DNA of 64,000 bases, from the NCBI RefSeq assembly GCF_001436295.1, contig NZ_AYYY01000063.1, positions 150,685-214,684 on the forward strand, written 5' to 3'. Both the position numbers and the translations under genes were made by a program. Shown here one piece after another: positions 1-8,127 of the stretch; the stretch's first letter is position 1; each line of letters opens with the position of its first letter. The notes below the pieces were generated by a model, which had not been told where the DNA came from, did no database searches, and saw only the letters and a list, made by a program, of their open reading frames with translations. The DNA is from Paucilactobacillus vaccinostercus DSM 20634. Lineage in GTDB: Bacteria > Bacillota > Bacilli > Lactobacillales > Lactobacillaceae.

Positions 1-20
1 CGGTGTGAGAGCACCTGTTT

Positions 21-26
21 TATAAT
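21..26 (+). promoter_or_regulatory. -10 box for tRNA-Asn
   Basis: A perfect TATAAT lies 10 bases before the tRNA 5' end, so transcription would start almost at the mature end. The -35 element would fall at or beyond the window edge and cannot be judged. Confidence 0.6.
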
Positions 27-36
27 TTAATAGTAT

Positions 37-108
37 TGCCCCGTAGTTCAGTGGTAGAATAATTGACTGTTAATCAAGAGGTCGTAGGTTCGAACCCTAC
101 CGGGGCAG
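37..108 (+). tRNA. tRNA-Asn (anticodon GTT)
   Basis: A complete cloverleaf can be drawn. The acceptor arms TGCCCCG (37-43) and CGGGGCA (101-107) pair perfectly and G108 is the discriminator. The anticodon loop CTGTTAA at 67-73 gives anticodon GTT (69-71), decoding AAC/AAT. The T arm carries the GTTCGAAC motif. No 3' CCA is encoded. Confidence 0.95.
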
Positions 109-113
109 CTAGC

Positions 114-141
114 AAACACTTTAGAAATAGAGTGTTTTTTT
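114..141 (+). terminator. Terminator after tRNA-Asn
   Basis: The inverted repeat AAACACT/AGTGTTT is separated by a 10-base loop and runs into seven or more T residues, a standard Rho-independent terminator for the single tRNA gene. Confidence 0.85.
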
Positions 142-238
142 GTGCGCTAATCAGCAATGATGACGGTGCTCTTTTTGCTACTAATCCCTGTAAAAGTGAA
201 GTATAATGAAGCGGAATTATTTTTTAGGGGGAGCAAGA

Positions 239-2101
239 ATGCATCCATCATTTGAGGAGCAGCAGTTGGGAAAAAGACGCTATATTACCGGATTCGACGG
301 GTTACGTTCACTCGCAGTGATTGGGGTAATTGTGTATCATTTACTACCGGCAACCCTTCAGGGAGGCTATCTCGGGGTTCCGATTTTTTTACTGCTCACT
401 GGGTATTTAATTACTGGCAGTTTAATGAAAGAAGTTCAACGAACGGGAACAATCCACCTGATTAAGTTTTATTTGAAACGATTACGACGTTTGTATCCGG
501 TGCTCATTGCGATGTTGGTATTGAGTACGACGTATATTACGTTGTTTCAACGGGTGCTATTAAAGGATTTAAGAAGTATTGTCGTAACAAACCTGCTGTG
601 GATTTATAATTGGTGGGAGATCGGTCATGGGCAATCCTATTTTGATCGATTTGCGGGTGAGTCGCCATTTACGCATATGTGGACACTGAGTATCGAAGGC
701 CAATTTTATTTAATTTGGCCCATTTTGCTACTACTACTGGTAATGTTAGTTAAACGAAAATCATTGATTCAAGGAATTGTCTTTGGACTGGCCATCCTTT
801 CAGCCATTCTAATGGCAGTCTTTTATGATCCAACTAATATTAATCGTGCTTACTATGGTAGTGATACACGGAGCTTTGCCATTTTTCTTGGTGCGTGGTT
901 GGCAATGGTATGGCCGGTAGATCGCTTAAAAAGCCAGATTTCGAAGAATTCGACGCGCATTTTGGATGTAACGGGAATCGTCTGTCTGGCAATGGTTTTG
1001 TTGTTATATTTTGTATTGCAGGGGCAGGCGCCATTTACCTATTTTGGTGGCATGTTTGTGTTTACCCTGTTCGCCATGATCTTAATGGCGGTAATTGCTC
1101 ATCCGGGAGGCCATATGAACGACTGGCTCACCAATCCGGTATTTAAATGGATTGGACAACGGTCGTATGGCATTTATGTTTATCAGTACCCAGTGATGGT
1201 CTTTTATGAATCCCGCGTTCGATCAATGGGTGACCATCCCGTGTTAAATGCGTTGGCTGAATTAATTATTATTCTCCTGATTAGTGAAGCCTCGTACCGT
1301 TGGATTGAACAACCTTTGCTGCACTATGATTGGCACCATGCAATGTCCGATGTAAGGCATGTATTTGATCGCAATGCTGGCTGGAAAAAATGGCTTGGTG
1401 CGGCGATCACCGCTGCATTTAGTATCGTTTTTGTGGTGGGAATGGTCCTGAAGCCACAACCACCCAAACCTAATCACGTGCAGACTCAGATTGAGAAGAG
1501 TTCCAAGCAAGTTAAAGCACGTAATGATGCAATTGAAAAGGGTCAACCGGTACCTAATCCATCCGGTAAAAAGCAGTCCATTGAAAAGAAGTATGGATTG
1601 ACAAAGAAACAAGCAACGAAAGCGCAGACACTCAAAATAACAGCAGTTGGAGATTCGGTATTGGCCGATGGTGCTGCTGATTTACAAGAGGTTGTGCCCA
1701 ATGCATACGTGAATGCTGAGGTGGGACGTCAGGGGTATCAGGCACCAGCCTTGATTAAGCAACTTGCCAACAAAGGGCATTTGAATGATGTGGTTGTGAT
1801 CAACTTGGGAACAAATGGGGCCTTAAGTGAACAAACGATTCAACAGATTTTGTCGGCAGTCGGCAGTAAGCGGCAGTTATACTGGGTCACGGCCCATGTT
1901 CCGACTAAAAATTGGCAAAATACGGTCAATAAATCGATTCAAAAAACTGCTCAAGCCCACAAAAATGTGCATGTTATTGATTGGTACAGTTACAGTAAGG
2001 GGCATACGAGCTGGTTTGCCAGTGATAATGTTCATCCCAGTGATAAAGGAAATATCTATTACACACGACTAATTGTGACGCAAATTTTAAAAGACAGGTA
2101 G
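239..2101 (+). CDS. oatA: OatA-like peptidoglycan O-acetyltransferase
   Basis: This is a membrane acyltransferase of the Acyltransferase-3 plus SGNH type. Such enzymes move acetyl groups across the membrane onto peptidoglycan (MurNAc in OatA, GlcNAc in OatB) and protect the wall from lysozyme and autolysins. Residues about 15-365 form the multi-spanning domain, with the GFDGLRSLAV entry motif and His34. After a basic linker, an extracellular SGNH esterase fold begins near residue 465, with Ser473 in a GDSV motif and Asp596/His599 in DNVH. An in-frame ATG at 206 is rejected because it overlaps a TATAAT at 202-207; the ATG at 239 follows AGGGGGAG. This gives 620 residues, the usual length. OatA and OatB cannot be told apart here. 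The usp gene follows after 7 bases. Confidence 0.88.
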   Translation: MHPSFEEQQLGKRRYITGFDGLRSLAVIGVIVYHLLPATLQGGYLGVPIFLLLTGYLITGSLMKEVQRTGTIHLIKFYLKRLRRLYPVLIAMLVLSTTYITLFQRVLLKDLRSIVVTNLLWIYNWWEIGHGQSYFDRFAGESPFTHMWTLSIEGQFYLIWPILLLLLVMLVKRKSLIQGIVFGLAILSAILMAVFYDPTNINRAYYGSDTRSFAIFLGAWLAMVWPVDRLKSQISKNSTRILDVTGIVCLAMVLLLYFVLQGQAPFTYFGGMFVFTLFAMILMAVIAHPGGHMNDWLTNPVFKWIGQRSYGIYVYQYPVMVFYESRVRSMGDHPVLNALAELIIILLISEASYRWIEQPLLHYDWHHAMSDVRHVFDRNAGWKKWLGAAITAAFSIVFVVGMVLKPQPPKPNHVQTQIEKSSKQVKARNDAIEKGQPVPNPSGKKQSIEKKYGLTKKQATKAQTLKITAVGDSVLADGAADLQEVVPNAYVNAEVGRQGYQAPALIKQLANKGHLNDVVVINLGTNGALSEQTIQQILSAVGSKRQLYWVTAHVPTKNWQNTVNKSIQKTAQAHKNVHVIDWYSYSKGHTSWFASDNVHPSDKGNIYYTRLIVTQILKDR

Positions 2102-2108
2102 CGAGATA

Positions 2109-2576
2109 ATGAAAAAAACAGAGATTGATTTCGATGTGCAACCAATGACGTTTAAGAAGATCCTAGTTGCGGTTGATGAGGATGATTCTAGTTCATCGCG
2201 AAAGGCATTTTGTTATGCCGTGACACTGGCACATGCATATAAGGTACCATTAGGAATTGTGACGATCCTTGAAACTGGCGATTTAAGCGTCTACGACAGC
2301 TTACAACCTAATGTGCTTGAAAAGGAACGCCAAGAGATGGCGGCCGCGGTGGATGCGTATGTTCAAAAGGCTCAAGATTTTGGGGTGGATGATGTGAGTC
2401 GGTTCTTAGGGGAGGGAAAACCCGGGAAACAGATTGTGCGTGAGATCATTCCTGAATTTCAACCTGATTTGTTGGTGTGCGGTTCGGAAACACAAGATAA
2501 AAGTAGTATTTTTATTGGTTCACAGGCTAGTTATATGTCCCAAAATGCCCCTTGTTCAGTAATCGTTGTGCGTTAG
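2109..2576 (+). CDS. Universal stress protein, UspA family
   Basis: This is a 155-residue single-domain Usp protein, a small cytoplasmic alpha/beta fold that often binds ATP and is induced by stress. The N-terminal strand FKKILVAVDEDDSS and the C-terminal GS-(x)n-GSQASYMSQNAPCSVIVV segment, which matches the G2xG9xG(S/T) nucleotide-binding pattern, support the call. It starts 7 bases after the O-acetyltransferase gene and is probably co-transcribed with it, ending at the terminator at 2584-2620. The exact role is unknown, as for most Usp paralogues. Confidence 0.88.
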   Translation: MKKTEIDFDVQPMTFKKILVAVDEDDSSSSRKAFCYAVTLAHAYKVPLGIVTILETGDLSVYDSLQPNVLEKERQEMAAAVDAYVQKAQDFGVDDVSRFLGEGKPGKQIVREIIPEFQPDLLVCGSETQDKSSIFIGSQASYMSQNAPCSVIVVR

Positions 2577-2583
2577 AAATGCA

Positions 2584-2620
2584 AAGAAGCTCCGGAGATG
2601 GTTTCTCCGGGGCTTCTTTT
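2584..2620. terminator. Bidirectional terminator between usp and licD-like gene
   Basis: A long stem (AAGAAGCTCCGGAGA against TCTCCGGGGCTTCTT) is followed by T residues on the plus strand. It sits between two convergent genes 50 bases apart and could serve both. Confidence 0.85.
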
Positions 2621-2625
2621 AATCA

Positions 2626-3441
2626 TTAAAATAATAGATTGTTATTAATGCTGACATGCTTAAAATGCTTCGGGACTTGCTGATTTGCGTTAGGTAGCTG
2701 CTGGTAGTTGCCGTACATCCGTGTCAGAATGGCATCGTAGGCTGTCGGAATATTAACGGTTAAGTGCTCGAAAAGGTGTGGTGTTAGATGAGTCATTTCT
2801 TCAGCCGATAAAATTTCTTTATCGTAGCCGTATTGCGATGCCAGATTTTTAAATGCTGCATCGGACTGGTGCGGGGCACTGAATGCTTGCATGAGTGCTT
2901 CACGTTTATGCTTGAGCGTTCGAACGGCATTATATTGTTTGACCGTTAAGGGACGCGCCATCTGGGAAAGTGGGGTCTCAACGATGTGATATCCGAGGCG
3001 AACCAGAATAGAACCATCAAGGAGTTTGAGTTTAGCCATCTGTGATGTCCGTTCACCGGACGATGGAGAAATTTGGTCGAAGGGAAAAATATCGATAAAA
3101 AGGCCTTTTTTGGCATGGTTCATATTATTGTATTCTTCAATCTGGGTTTCAGTGTCAATCAGTTTGGCGTAGCTAAGGCCGTAATTACGATCCGTAAATG
3201 GTGTTTGAAGGAAATATGCACTATGAGATAACACAACTGGTGCAACTTTTAAAAAGCGATTGTAATCTTCACGTGGCATGCCAACATCTAAGTCATCGTC
3301 CCAGGGAATAAATCCTTGATGACGCACGGCCCCGAGTAATGAGCCACCGATTAGAAAATAGTTAAGCGAATACTGATGGCAAAGCATAATAAAAGTTTCC
3401 AATAGGTTAAGTTCAATTTGATGGATTGGTTTTAGATTCAA
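2626..3441 (-). CDS. LicD-family phosphotransferase
   Basis: This 271-residue protein has the LicD nucleotidyltransferase-like signature: IGGSLLGAVRHQGFIPWDDDLDVGM at about residues 31-55, with acidic metal-binding residues 48-50 and 52. LicD proteins transfer phosphocholine or similar groups onto teichoic acids and other surface glycans; the substrate here cannot be read from sequence. The start is a TTG at 3441-3439. It is chosen because AGGGGCG lies 7-8 bases upstream and the family-typical N-terminus begins there. The gene stands alone, divergent from the MarR gene and convergent with usp. Confidence 0.8.
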   Translation of the reverse strand: MNLKPIHQIELNLLETFIMLCHQYSLNYFLIGGSLLGAVRHQGFIPWDDDLDVGMPREDYNRFLKVAPVVLSHSAYFLQTPFTDRNYGLSYAKLIDTETQIEEYNNMNHAKKGLFIDIFPFDQISPSSGERTSQMAKLKLLDGSILVRLGYHIVETPLSQMARPLTVKQYNAVRTLKHKREALMQAFSAPHQSDAAFKNLASQYGYDKEILSAEEMTHLTPHLFEHLTVNIPTAYDAILTRMYGNYQQLPNANQQVPKHFKHVSINNNLLF

Positions 3442-3468
3442 AAGTTAACGCCCCTAAATATTAATGAG

Positions 3469-3497
3469 TTGACAGATTGGTTAAAGTGTAGCATATT
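3469..3497 (+). promoter_or_regulatory. Candidate promoter of the MarR gene
   Basis: A perfect -35 TTGACA (3469-3474) is followed after 17 bases by CATATT as a weak -10. It lies in the divergent region between the licD-like and marR genes. Confidence 0.5.
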
Positions 3498-3552
3498 CTA
3501 TAGTGAATGAGTTCAATTCTAAATTTTGATGATCGGAAAAAAGGTGATTACA

Positions 3553-4023
3553 ATGGCTTCTGATGATTTATTGAACAGAGCAATCAGTTTGTACATGTCG
3601 ACGCTAAAGTCTCTTGACAGTTTCATTTCTGAACCAGCAGCGAAGTACTATTTATCTTTCGAACAGTACTTAATTTTACATGATATCGCGACACAAAAAA
3701 AGATTATGTTGATGGATATTGCCGAACAAAGACAGGTAACGAGAAGTGCCATTTCGCGACAAATAAAAGTGTTACTCAATCACAAATACGTGTACCAGCG
3801 GGCCGACCCCAATGATCGGCGCCGACTCTTCCTTCATTTGACGAAGGAAGGCAAGCGCGTAGAAGCGGAAATTAGTCAGGATGTGACTGATCGTTTTACG
3901 GGATGGGTTCAAATTTTCGGTGAAGAAAAAGCACAGGAATTTTTAGACTTTCTGGAAGATTTTGATCGGCGCATTGTAAATCAAGATAAGATTGAACAAC
4001 AGGCATCGTCTGAATTAAAGTAG
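3553..4023 (+). CDS. MarR-family transcriptional regulator
   Basis: This is a 156-residue winged-helix regulator. The central region (MDIAEQRQVTRSAISRQIKVLLNHKYVYQRADPNDRRRLFLHLTKEG) is the classic MarR recognition helix and wing with the DPNDRR motif. A longer frame opens at 3526, but AAGGTGA at 3541-3547 sits 5 bases before the ATG at 3553, so that start is preferred. MarR proteins usually repress their own gene and a neighbouring one and respond to small ligands. The neighbours (LicD-like gene upstream, HAD phosphatase downstream) give no clear target. Confidence 0.85.
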   Translation: MASDDLLNRAISLYMSTLKSLDSFISEPAAKYYLSFEQYLILHDIATQKKIMLMDIAEQRQVTRSAISRQIKVLLNHKYVYQRADPNDRRRLFLHLTKEGKRVEAEISQDVTDRFTGWVQIFGEEKAQEFLDFLEDFDRRIVNQDKIEQQASSELK

Positions 4024-4034
4024 TGGAAGATAGG

Positions 4035-4077
4035 AAGAGTTGCGGACCAACTAAAGTTGGTGACAGCTCTTTTTTTA
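4035..4077 (+). terminator. Terminator after marR-like gene
   Basis: An AAGAG...CTCTT outer stem and a perfect ACCAACT/AGTTGGT inner stem precede a run of seven T residues. Confidence 0.8.
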
Positions 4078-4122
4078 TTCTAAAAATGATGTTAAATTTA
4101 GGTACATGGAGGATGACAGACA

Positions 4123-4920
4123 ATGATAAAAATGGTTGCACTTGACTTAGATGGTACGTTACTGACCACAGATAAGAAAATTAGCGCTCGAAATGAACGG
4201 GTACTTAAACAACTTTCAGCGCAGGGAATTAAAGTTGTGCTATGCACGGGACGTCCAATTAATGCAATTTGGAAGTATATTGAACAGCTTGGCTTGACCG
4301 GTGCCGACGACTACACCATTACGTTTAATGGTGCGTTGGTAATTCAGAACCCAGATCGGCAAGTATTGGCTAAGCAGGGAATGAATAAGGACAATTTGGC
4401 GTTACTGCATGATTTTTGCGTTCAAGGAGGATATCCGCTTGATGTTCTTGATTTCGAACAAGTTTATCCCTTAACTGACTTGACGCCGTCGGTCTATCAG
4501 AAAATGCTGAACGCTAACATTGCCTTTGTTCCAAAATCGTATGCAGATTTGAAGGAACAACCATACAGTAAAGTGGTCATGGCAACTGATTCCGAGATTT
4601 TAGATCATGTTACTCAGGAAATTACACCGGCAATGGCAGCTCAATATCATATTGTTCGTTCGCAACCTAAAATTCTTGAATTTTTAGATCATGATATGGA
4701 TAAAGCGGTAGGGTTAAAAGCATTATTAGCACATTATGGTTGGACATTCGAAAATTTGATGGCGTTTGGCGACGCTGAAAATGATAGTGGTATGTTACAA
4801 GCGGCGCAGGTCGGTGTGGTCATGGCCAATGGTAAACCAGACATTAAGGCGCTTGGAACCGATGTAACCCTTTCTAATGATGACGATGGGGTGGCAGATT
4901 TTATCGAAAAGTATTTCTAA
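4123..4920 (+). CDS. HAD-superfamily Cof-type phosphatase
   Basis: This 265-residue protein belongs to the Cof/YidA branch of the HAD superfamily, cytoplasmic Mg-dependent phosphatases acting on sugar phosphates and similar metabolites. Motif I is DLDGT, with the nucleophile at Asp8 and Asp10. Motif II is the CTGRP segment, and motif IV is GDAEND (Asp217, Asp221). A C2B-type cap lies between about residues 80 and 190. Length is normal and a GGAGG site precedes the ATG. The substrate cannot be predicted. Confidence 0.88.
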   Translation: MIKMVALDLDGTLLTTDKKISARNERVLKQLSAQGIKVVLCTGRPINAIWKYIEQLGLTGADDYTITFNGALVIQNPDRQVLAKQGMNKDNLALLHDFCVQGGYPLDVLDFEQVYPLTDLTPSVYQKMLNANIAFVPKSYADLKEQPYSKVVMATDSEILDHVTQEITPAMAAQYHIVRSQPKILEFLDHDMDKAVGLKALLAHYGWTFENLMAFGDAENDSGMLQAAQVGVVMANGKPDIKALGTDVTLSNDDDGVADFIEKYF

Positions 4921-4962
4921 TTGTTACCAACATGACAAAATTAATGTAAAAAGAAATCTCTA

Positions 4963-4979
4963 TGTTACAGATTAGTAAT
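4963..4979 (+). promoter_or_regulatory. WalR-like box upstream of LysM gene
   Basis: TGTTAC, five bases, then AGTAAT matches the WalR/YycF consensus TGTWAH-N5-TGTWAH at 11 of 12 positions. A poorer copy (TGTTAC-N5-TGACAA) lies at 4922-4938. A possible -10, TATTAT, follows at 4990-4995. WalR control of wall-hydrolase genes is established in other Firmicutes; here it is inference. Confidence 0.35.
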
Positions 4980-5049
4980 ATCTATGCGTTATTATATGCA
5001 CCGTTGATAAGAAAAGAAGTATTAAAAATTAGGGGCGGATATATAAATT

Positions 5050-5643
5050 ATGGATATTAAAAAGAACATCCTGAAGATTTCAGCAACAGCATTGGGAGCC
5101 GCAGCATTGGGCGTTGTTGCCACTACAGTTCAAGCAAACGCTGATGAAATTTATACTGTTAAAGCGGGCGACACTTTATCAGAAATTGCCACGACTTACG
5201 CACATGATGTGAACAAGGTGAATGACCTTGCGCAACAAAACAAAATTAATGATGTTAATGTGATTTATGTTGGTCAAAAATTATTGATCAAGAGTAATGG
5301 TGAGATCAAGCAAGCAACACAGTCCGAAGTTGCTTCAACACCTACCACTACCACAACTAACACGCAAACAACCACCACTCAAAGCACGACAACGCAGAGT
5401 ACGACAGCTGCTGCTAGTGGTTCGGATGCTTCTGCCAAGGCGTGGATTGCCGGACGCGAATCAGGTGGAAACTACGGTGCTCGTAACGGACAGTACGTTG
5501 GTAAGTACCAATTGAGCGCCAGCTACTTGCATGGTGATTATTCTGCTGCTAACCAAGAGCGGGTTGCTAACCAGTACGTAACGAGCCGTTATGGTTCATG
5601 GTCATCTGCCAAAGCACACTGGGTAGCTAATGGCTGGTACTAA
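5050..5643 (+). CDS. Secreted LysM protein with Apf-like transglycosylase domain
   Basis: This 197-residue extracellular wall protein resembles the aggregation-promoting factors (Apf) of lactobacilli. Residues 1-31 form a signal peptide with a likely AxA cleavage before Asp32. A LysM module for peptidoglycan binding occupies about 34-80. A Thr/Ser/Gln-rich linker runs from 90 to 125. The C-terminal module begins AKAWIAGRESGGNYGARNGQ, where Glu137 in the GRESGG motif is the likely catalytic acid of this small transglycosylase-like fold, and ends in the conserved AKAHWVANGWY. The gene is monocistronic. Possible WalR boxes upstream suggest cell-wall-stress control. Exact enzymatic activity is inferred from the family. 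Confidence 0.88.
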   Translation: MDIKKNILKISATALGAAALGVVATTVQANADEIYTVKAGDTLSEIATTYAHDVNKVNDLAQQNKINDVNVIYVGQKLLIKSNGEIKQATQSEVASTPTTTTTNTQTTTTQSTTTQSTTAAASGSDASAKAWIAGRESGGNYGARNGQYVGKYQLSASYLHGDYSAANQERVANQYVTSRYGSWSSAKAHWVANGWY

Positions 5644-5664
5644 AATTTAAATTAAAGATTAACT

Positions 5665-5696
5665 AGGCTTCTCACGATTAGTGGGGAGCCTTTTTT
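5665..5696 (+). terminator. Terminator after LysM gene
   Basis: AGGCTTCTCAC pairs with GTGGGGAGCCT around a short loop and is followed by six T residues. Confidence 0.85.
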
Positions 5697-5725
5697 GAGC
5701 GAAAATGGGGTATTTTAGGTGTGGT

Positions 5726-5736
5726 TATGTTACAAT
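5726..5736 (+). promoter_or_regulatory. Extended -10 promoter of ssrA
   Basis: TATG-T-TACAAT is an extended -10 (TRTGn plus TACAAT) 15 bases before the mature tmRNA end. No good -35 is visible, which is usual for extended -10 promoters. Confidence 0.55.
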
Positions 5737-5751
5737 GTCAGCTGTAGACAT

Positions 5752-6121
5752 GGGGATGTTTATGGATTCGACAGGTATAGGTCGAGTTTCAACTGCGCTT
5801 CGAAGGTTGCGTCTTCGTAAAAACGCTCAGTTTAAATTATAACTGCAAAAAATAATAACAACTCTTACGCTTTAGCTGCCTAAATAGTAGCGGGTGTAGA
5901 TCCAGCCGGGCTTGTTCACGGCTCGTTACTGGGTCCTAAATTTAGTGAACTTACGCTGTGAGCTTCAGTCAGGAGCAATCAGAAGAGACTAATCGGACTA
6001 GCGAATCTTGAAAGCCCTGATCAGCGGCGTTTTGATTGGCGAAACTTAAATAGTTGAGATATGAGCGTAGAGGTTGGAATGGCGATATGCTTGGACGCGG
6101 GTTCAAATCCCGCCATCTCCA
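5752..6121 (+). ncRNA. ssrA: Transfer-messenger RNA
   Basis: This is a one-piece tmRNA that rescues stalled ribosomes and tags their products. The 5' GGGGATG (5752-5758) pairs with CATCTCC at 6114-6120, closing the tRNA-like acceptor, and the 3' part contains the T-arm GGGTTCAAATCCC. The tag reading frame starts with the GCA resume codon at 5845 and reads AKNNNNSYALAA before TAA at 5881-5883, ending in the ALAA degron recognised by ClpXP. The pseudoknot-forming G/C-rich blocks lie between 5880 and 6050. The 3' CCA is not encoded. Confidence 0.97.
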
Positions 6122-6151
6122 TTTATAATGGGTCACGTAGGTGACACAGTT

Positions 6152-6182
6152 AAGAATATCAGCGATGGTATCCTTTTTTTTT
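6152..6182 (+). terminator. Probable terminator after ssrA
   Basis: ATATC pairs with GGTAT (one G-U) around a six-base loop, followed by a tract of nine T residues. The stem is short, but the T tract is strong. Confidence 0.6.
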
Positions 6183-6219
6183 GCGTGCAAATATTATGTT
6201 TTAGTAATACTGAAGACGA

Positions 6220-6248
6220 TTGAATGACGGTAATCAACTTTTTATAGT
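6220..6248 (+). promoter_or_regulatory. Promoter of the alpha/beta hydrolase gene
   Basis: TTGAAT and TATAGT are separated by exactly 17 bases, giving a good sigma-A promoter about 50 bases before the start codon. Confidence 0.6.
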
Positions 6249-6300
6249 AGAATGATTAGTTATAAATGATGATGTTGGCAACATTATAGGAGAGACGAAA

Positions 6301-7245
6301 ATGAAAAAGAAAACTGCAATGGGCCTGATGGCGCCACTTTTTGTTGCTGCGGGAACGATGGGAGCAGCAGAGAAACTATATAAATTTGCATTTCATCGGG
6401 TTGATGAGGTTCCTGAAACTTCGGCTGAGAAGCAAAAATATGCGGATCAATACTACCATTATGTGAACTGGCTCAAGACACAACCAACGCGTAATTGGAA
6501 AATTGAGGCGTTTGATCGGCCATTAAAACTAAGTGCCACCTATATTCCGGCGGCAGAGGAAACTACGGATACGGTGATTGTGGCTCATGGGTATAAGGGC
6601 AATGGTGAAACTATGGCTAACTATGCCAACATGTTTCATGAGCTAGGCTTTAACGTATTGCTACCGGATGATCGGGCCCACGGGCATTCAAGCGGTGAGT
6701 ACATTTCATTCGGTTGGTTAGACCGACTTGATTATCAAAACTGGATTCAGCGGGTGATTCAAGAAACTGGCGTAGACGCTCGAATTGTCTTGTTTGGTGT
6801 TTCAATGGGTGGGGCGACGATGGAAATGTTGAGTGGTGAACCATTACCAGAACAAGTGCGGTGTATCATTGCAGATTGTGGTTACTCAAATATTGATGAT
6901 GAGATGAGTTACTTACTCAAGAAAACTTTTCATTTACCCAAATATCCTTTTTTACCAGCAGTCAGTGCGATCAACATTTATCGGCAAGGATTCAATCTAA
7001 AAAAGGTGTCATCAGTTAACCAGCTTCGCCATAATTATCGACCGATTTTATTTATTCACGGTGAAAAGGATGCATATGTGCCGCTTAACATGGTGGAAGC
7101 TAACTTTGACGCGACGCGCGGGCCAAAAGAGAAGTGGATTGTCAAAAACGCGACCCATGCTGAGAGTTTTTGGATCGATCCAGCAGATTATCGGGACCAT
7201 GTTGCACGGTTTATTCAACGTAATTTGACCTATCGATTACAATAG
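6301..7245 (+). CDS. Membrane-anchored alpha/beta hydrolase
   Basis: This is a 314-residue serine hydrolase of the prolyl-oligopeptidase-like / YqkD group. An N-terminal hydrophobic stretch (residues 7-23) suggests a signal anchor or signal peptide. The oxyanion region is VIVAHGYKGN (about 92-101). The nucleophile elbow GVSMGG places Ser168 as catalytic, with Asp257 in HGEKDAYV and His286 in NATHAES completing the triad. GGAGAG precedes the ATG. Family members act as esterases or peptidases on unknown substrates. It is a single gene between tmRNA and a two-component system. Confidence 0.85.
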   Translation: MKKKTAMGLMAPLFVAAGTMGAAEKLYKFAFHRVDEVPETSAEKQKYADQYYHYVNWLKTQPTRNWKIEAFDRPLKLSATYIPAAEETTDTVIVAHGYKGNGETMANYANMFHELGFNVLLPDDRAHGHSSGEYISFGWLDRLDYQNWIQRVIQETGVDARIVLFGVSMGGATMEMLSGEPLPEQVRCIIADCGYSNIDDEMSYLLKKTFHLPKYPFLPAVSAINIYRQGFNLKKVSSVNQLRHNYRPILFIHGEKDAYVPLNMVEANFDATRGPKEKWIVKNATHAESFWIDPADYRDHVARFIQRNLTYRLQ

Positions 7246-7404
7246 AGCGGGCGAAGTAAAGATCGTTTTTTCTTCACATTCTTATCAATAAATCATTATA
7301 AGTGTTTAGTAAAATGATGATTGTTAAAGTAATGATCTATTAAAAGAGGCGTAAAAGCCGTATACTAAAACTTAGATAATCCGCTTTCGGGAGGAGCATA
7401 ATTT

Positions 7405-8127
7405 ATGAAAATACTAATGGTTGAAGATAATAAGTCAGTTTCAGAAATGATGGCCATGTTTTTTAAGAAGGAAAAGTGGGACGCCCACTTTGCGTATGAC
7501 GGTGAAGAAGCCGTGCAACAATTTCAAGACGATGTGAAAGGGTGGGATATTGTCACCCTTGACTTAAACTTGCCTAAAATGGACGGAATGCAGGTGGCTG
7601 CAGAACTACGGCGCCTGTCTCCAACGGTTCCCATTATTATGCTCACTGCACGTGATTCGGAAAGTGACCAAGTGTTGGGGCTGGAAATGGGCGCTGACGA
7701 CTACGTTACCAAACCATTTAGTCCAATTACTCTGATTGCACGAATCAAAGCTCTGTACCGCCGGAGTGAACTGAATACGATCGGTAACGTCACTGATGAA
7801 AATAACGACGAGCAGTTTGACGTGATTACTGACCACTTTAAACTAAATACTAAGACGCGCGAGGTTTACCTGAATGACCAACAGGTACAAGATCTGACGC
7901 CGAAGGAATTTGATTTACTGAAGACCTTAGCGCAAAAGCCCCGCCAAGTCTTTTCACGTGAACAACTATTGCAACTCGTATGGGATTACGAATACTATGG
8001 TGATGAACGGACGGTTGACGCGCACATTAAAAAGCTCCGTCAAAAGATCGAAAAAGTGGGTCCTCAGGTGATTCAGACTGTGTGGGGTGTTGGCTACAAG
8101 TTTGATGACAATGGAGTGACACAATGA
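7405..8127 (+). CDS. OmpR-family response regulator
   Basis: This 240-residue regulator has an N-terminal receiver domain (1-120: acidic pocket Glu7/Asp8, phospho-acceptor Asp53 in TLDLNLP, Lys103 in TKPF). The C-terminal OmpR/PhoB winged helix (about 140-235) includes the typical ending VDAHIKKLRQKIEK...VWGVGYKF. It overlaps the downstream kinase gene by four bases (ATGA), so the pair is translationally coupled. A TATACT at 7361-7366 may be its -10. The target genes are not evident from context. Confidence 0.92.
   Translation: MKILMVEDNKSVSEMMAMFFKKEKWDAHFAYDGEEAVQQFQDDVKGWDIVTLDLNLPKMDGMQVAAELRRLSPTVPIIMLTARDSESDQVLGLEMGADDYVTKPFSPITLIARIKALYRRSELNTIGNVTDENNDEQFDVITDHFKLNTKTREVYLNDQQVQDLTPKEFDLLKTLAQKPRQVFSREQLLQLVWDYEYYGDERTVDAHIKKLRQKIEKVGPQVIQTVWGVGYKFDDNGVTQ

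Noticed and set aside
206-238. Upstream in-frame ATG for the O-acetyltransferase
   Set aside because: It overlaps a TATAAT -10 and has no ribosome site, whereas the ATG at 239 follows AGGGGGAG.
1262-1612. 116-codon minus-strand ORF
   Set aside because: It lies inside the O-acetyltransferase gene and has no promoter or ribosome site.
5969-6190. Minus-strand ORF of 73 codons with a WRDLNPRP-like stretch
   Set aside because: It is the antisense of the tmRNA 3' region. This frame is a well-known spurious annotation over tmRNA and tRNA-like sequence.
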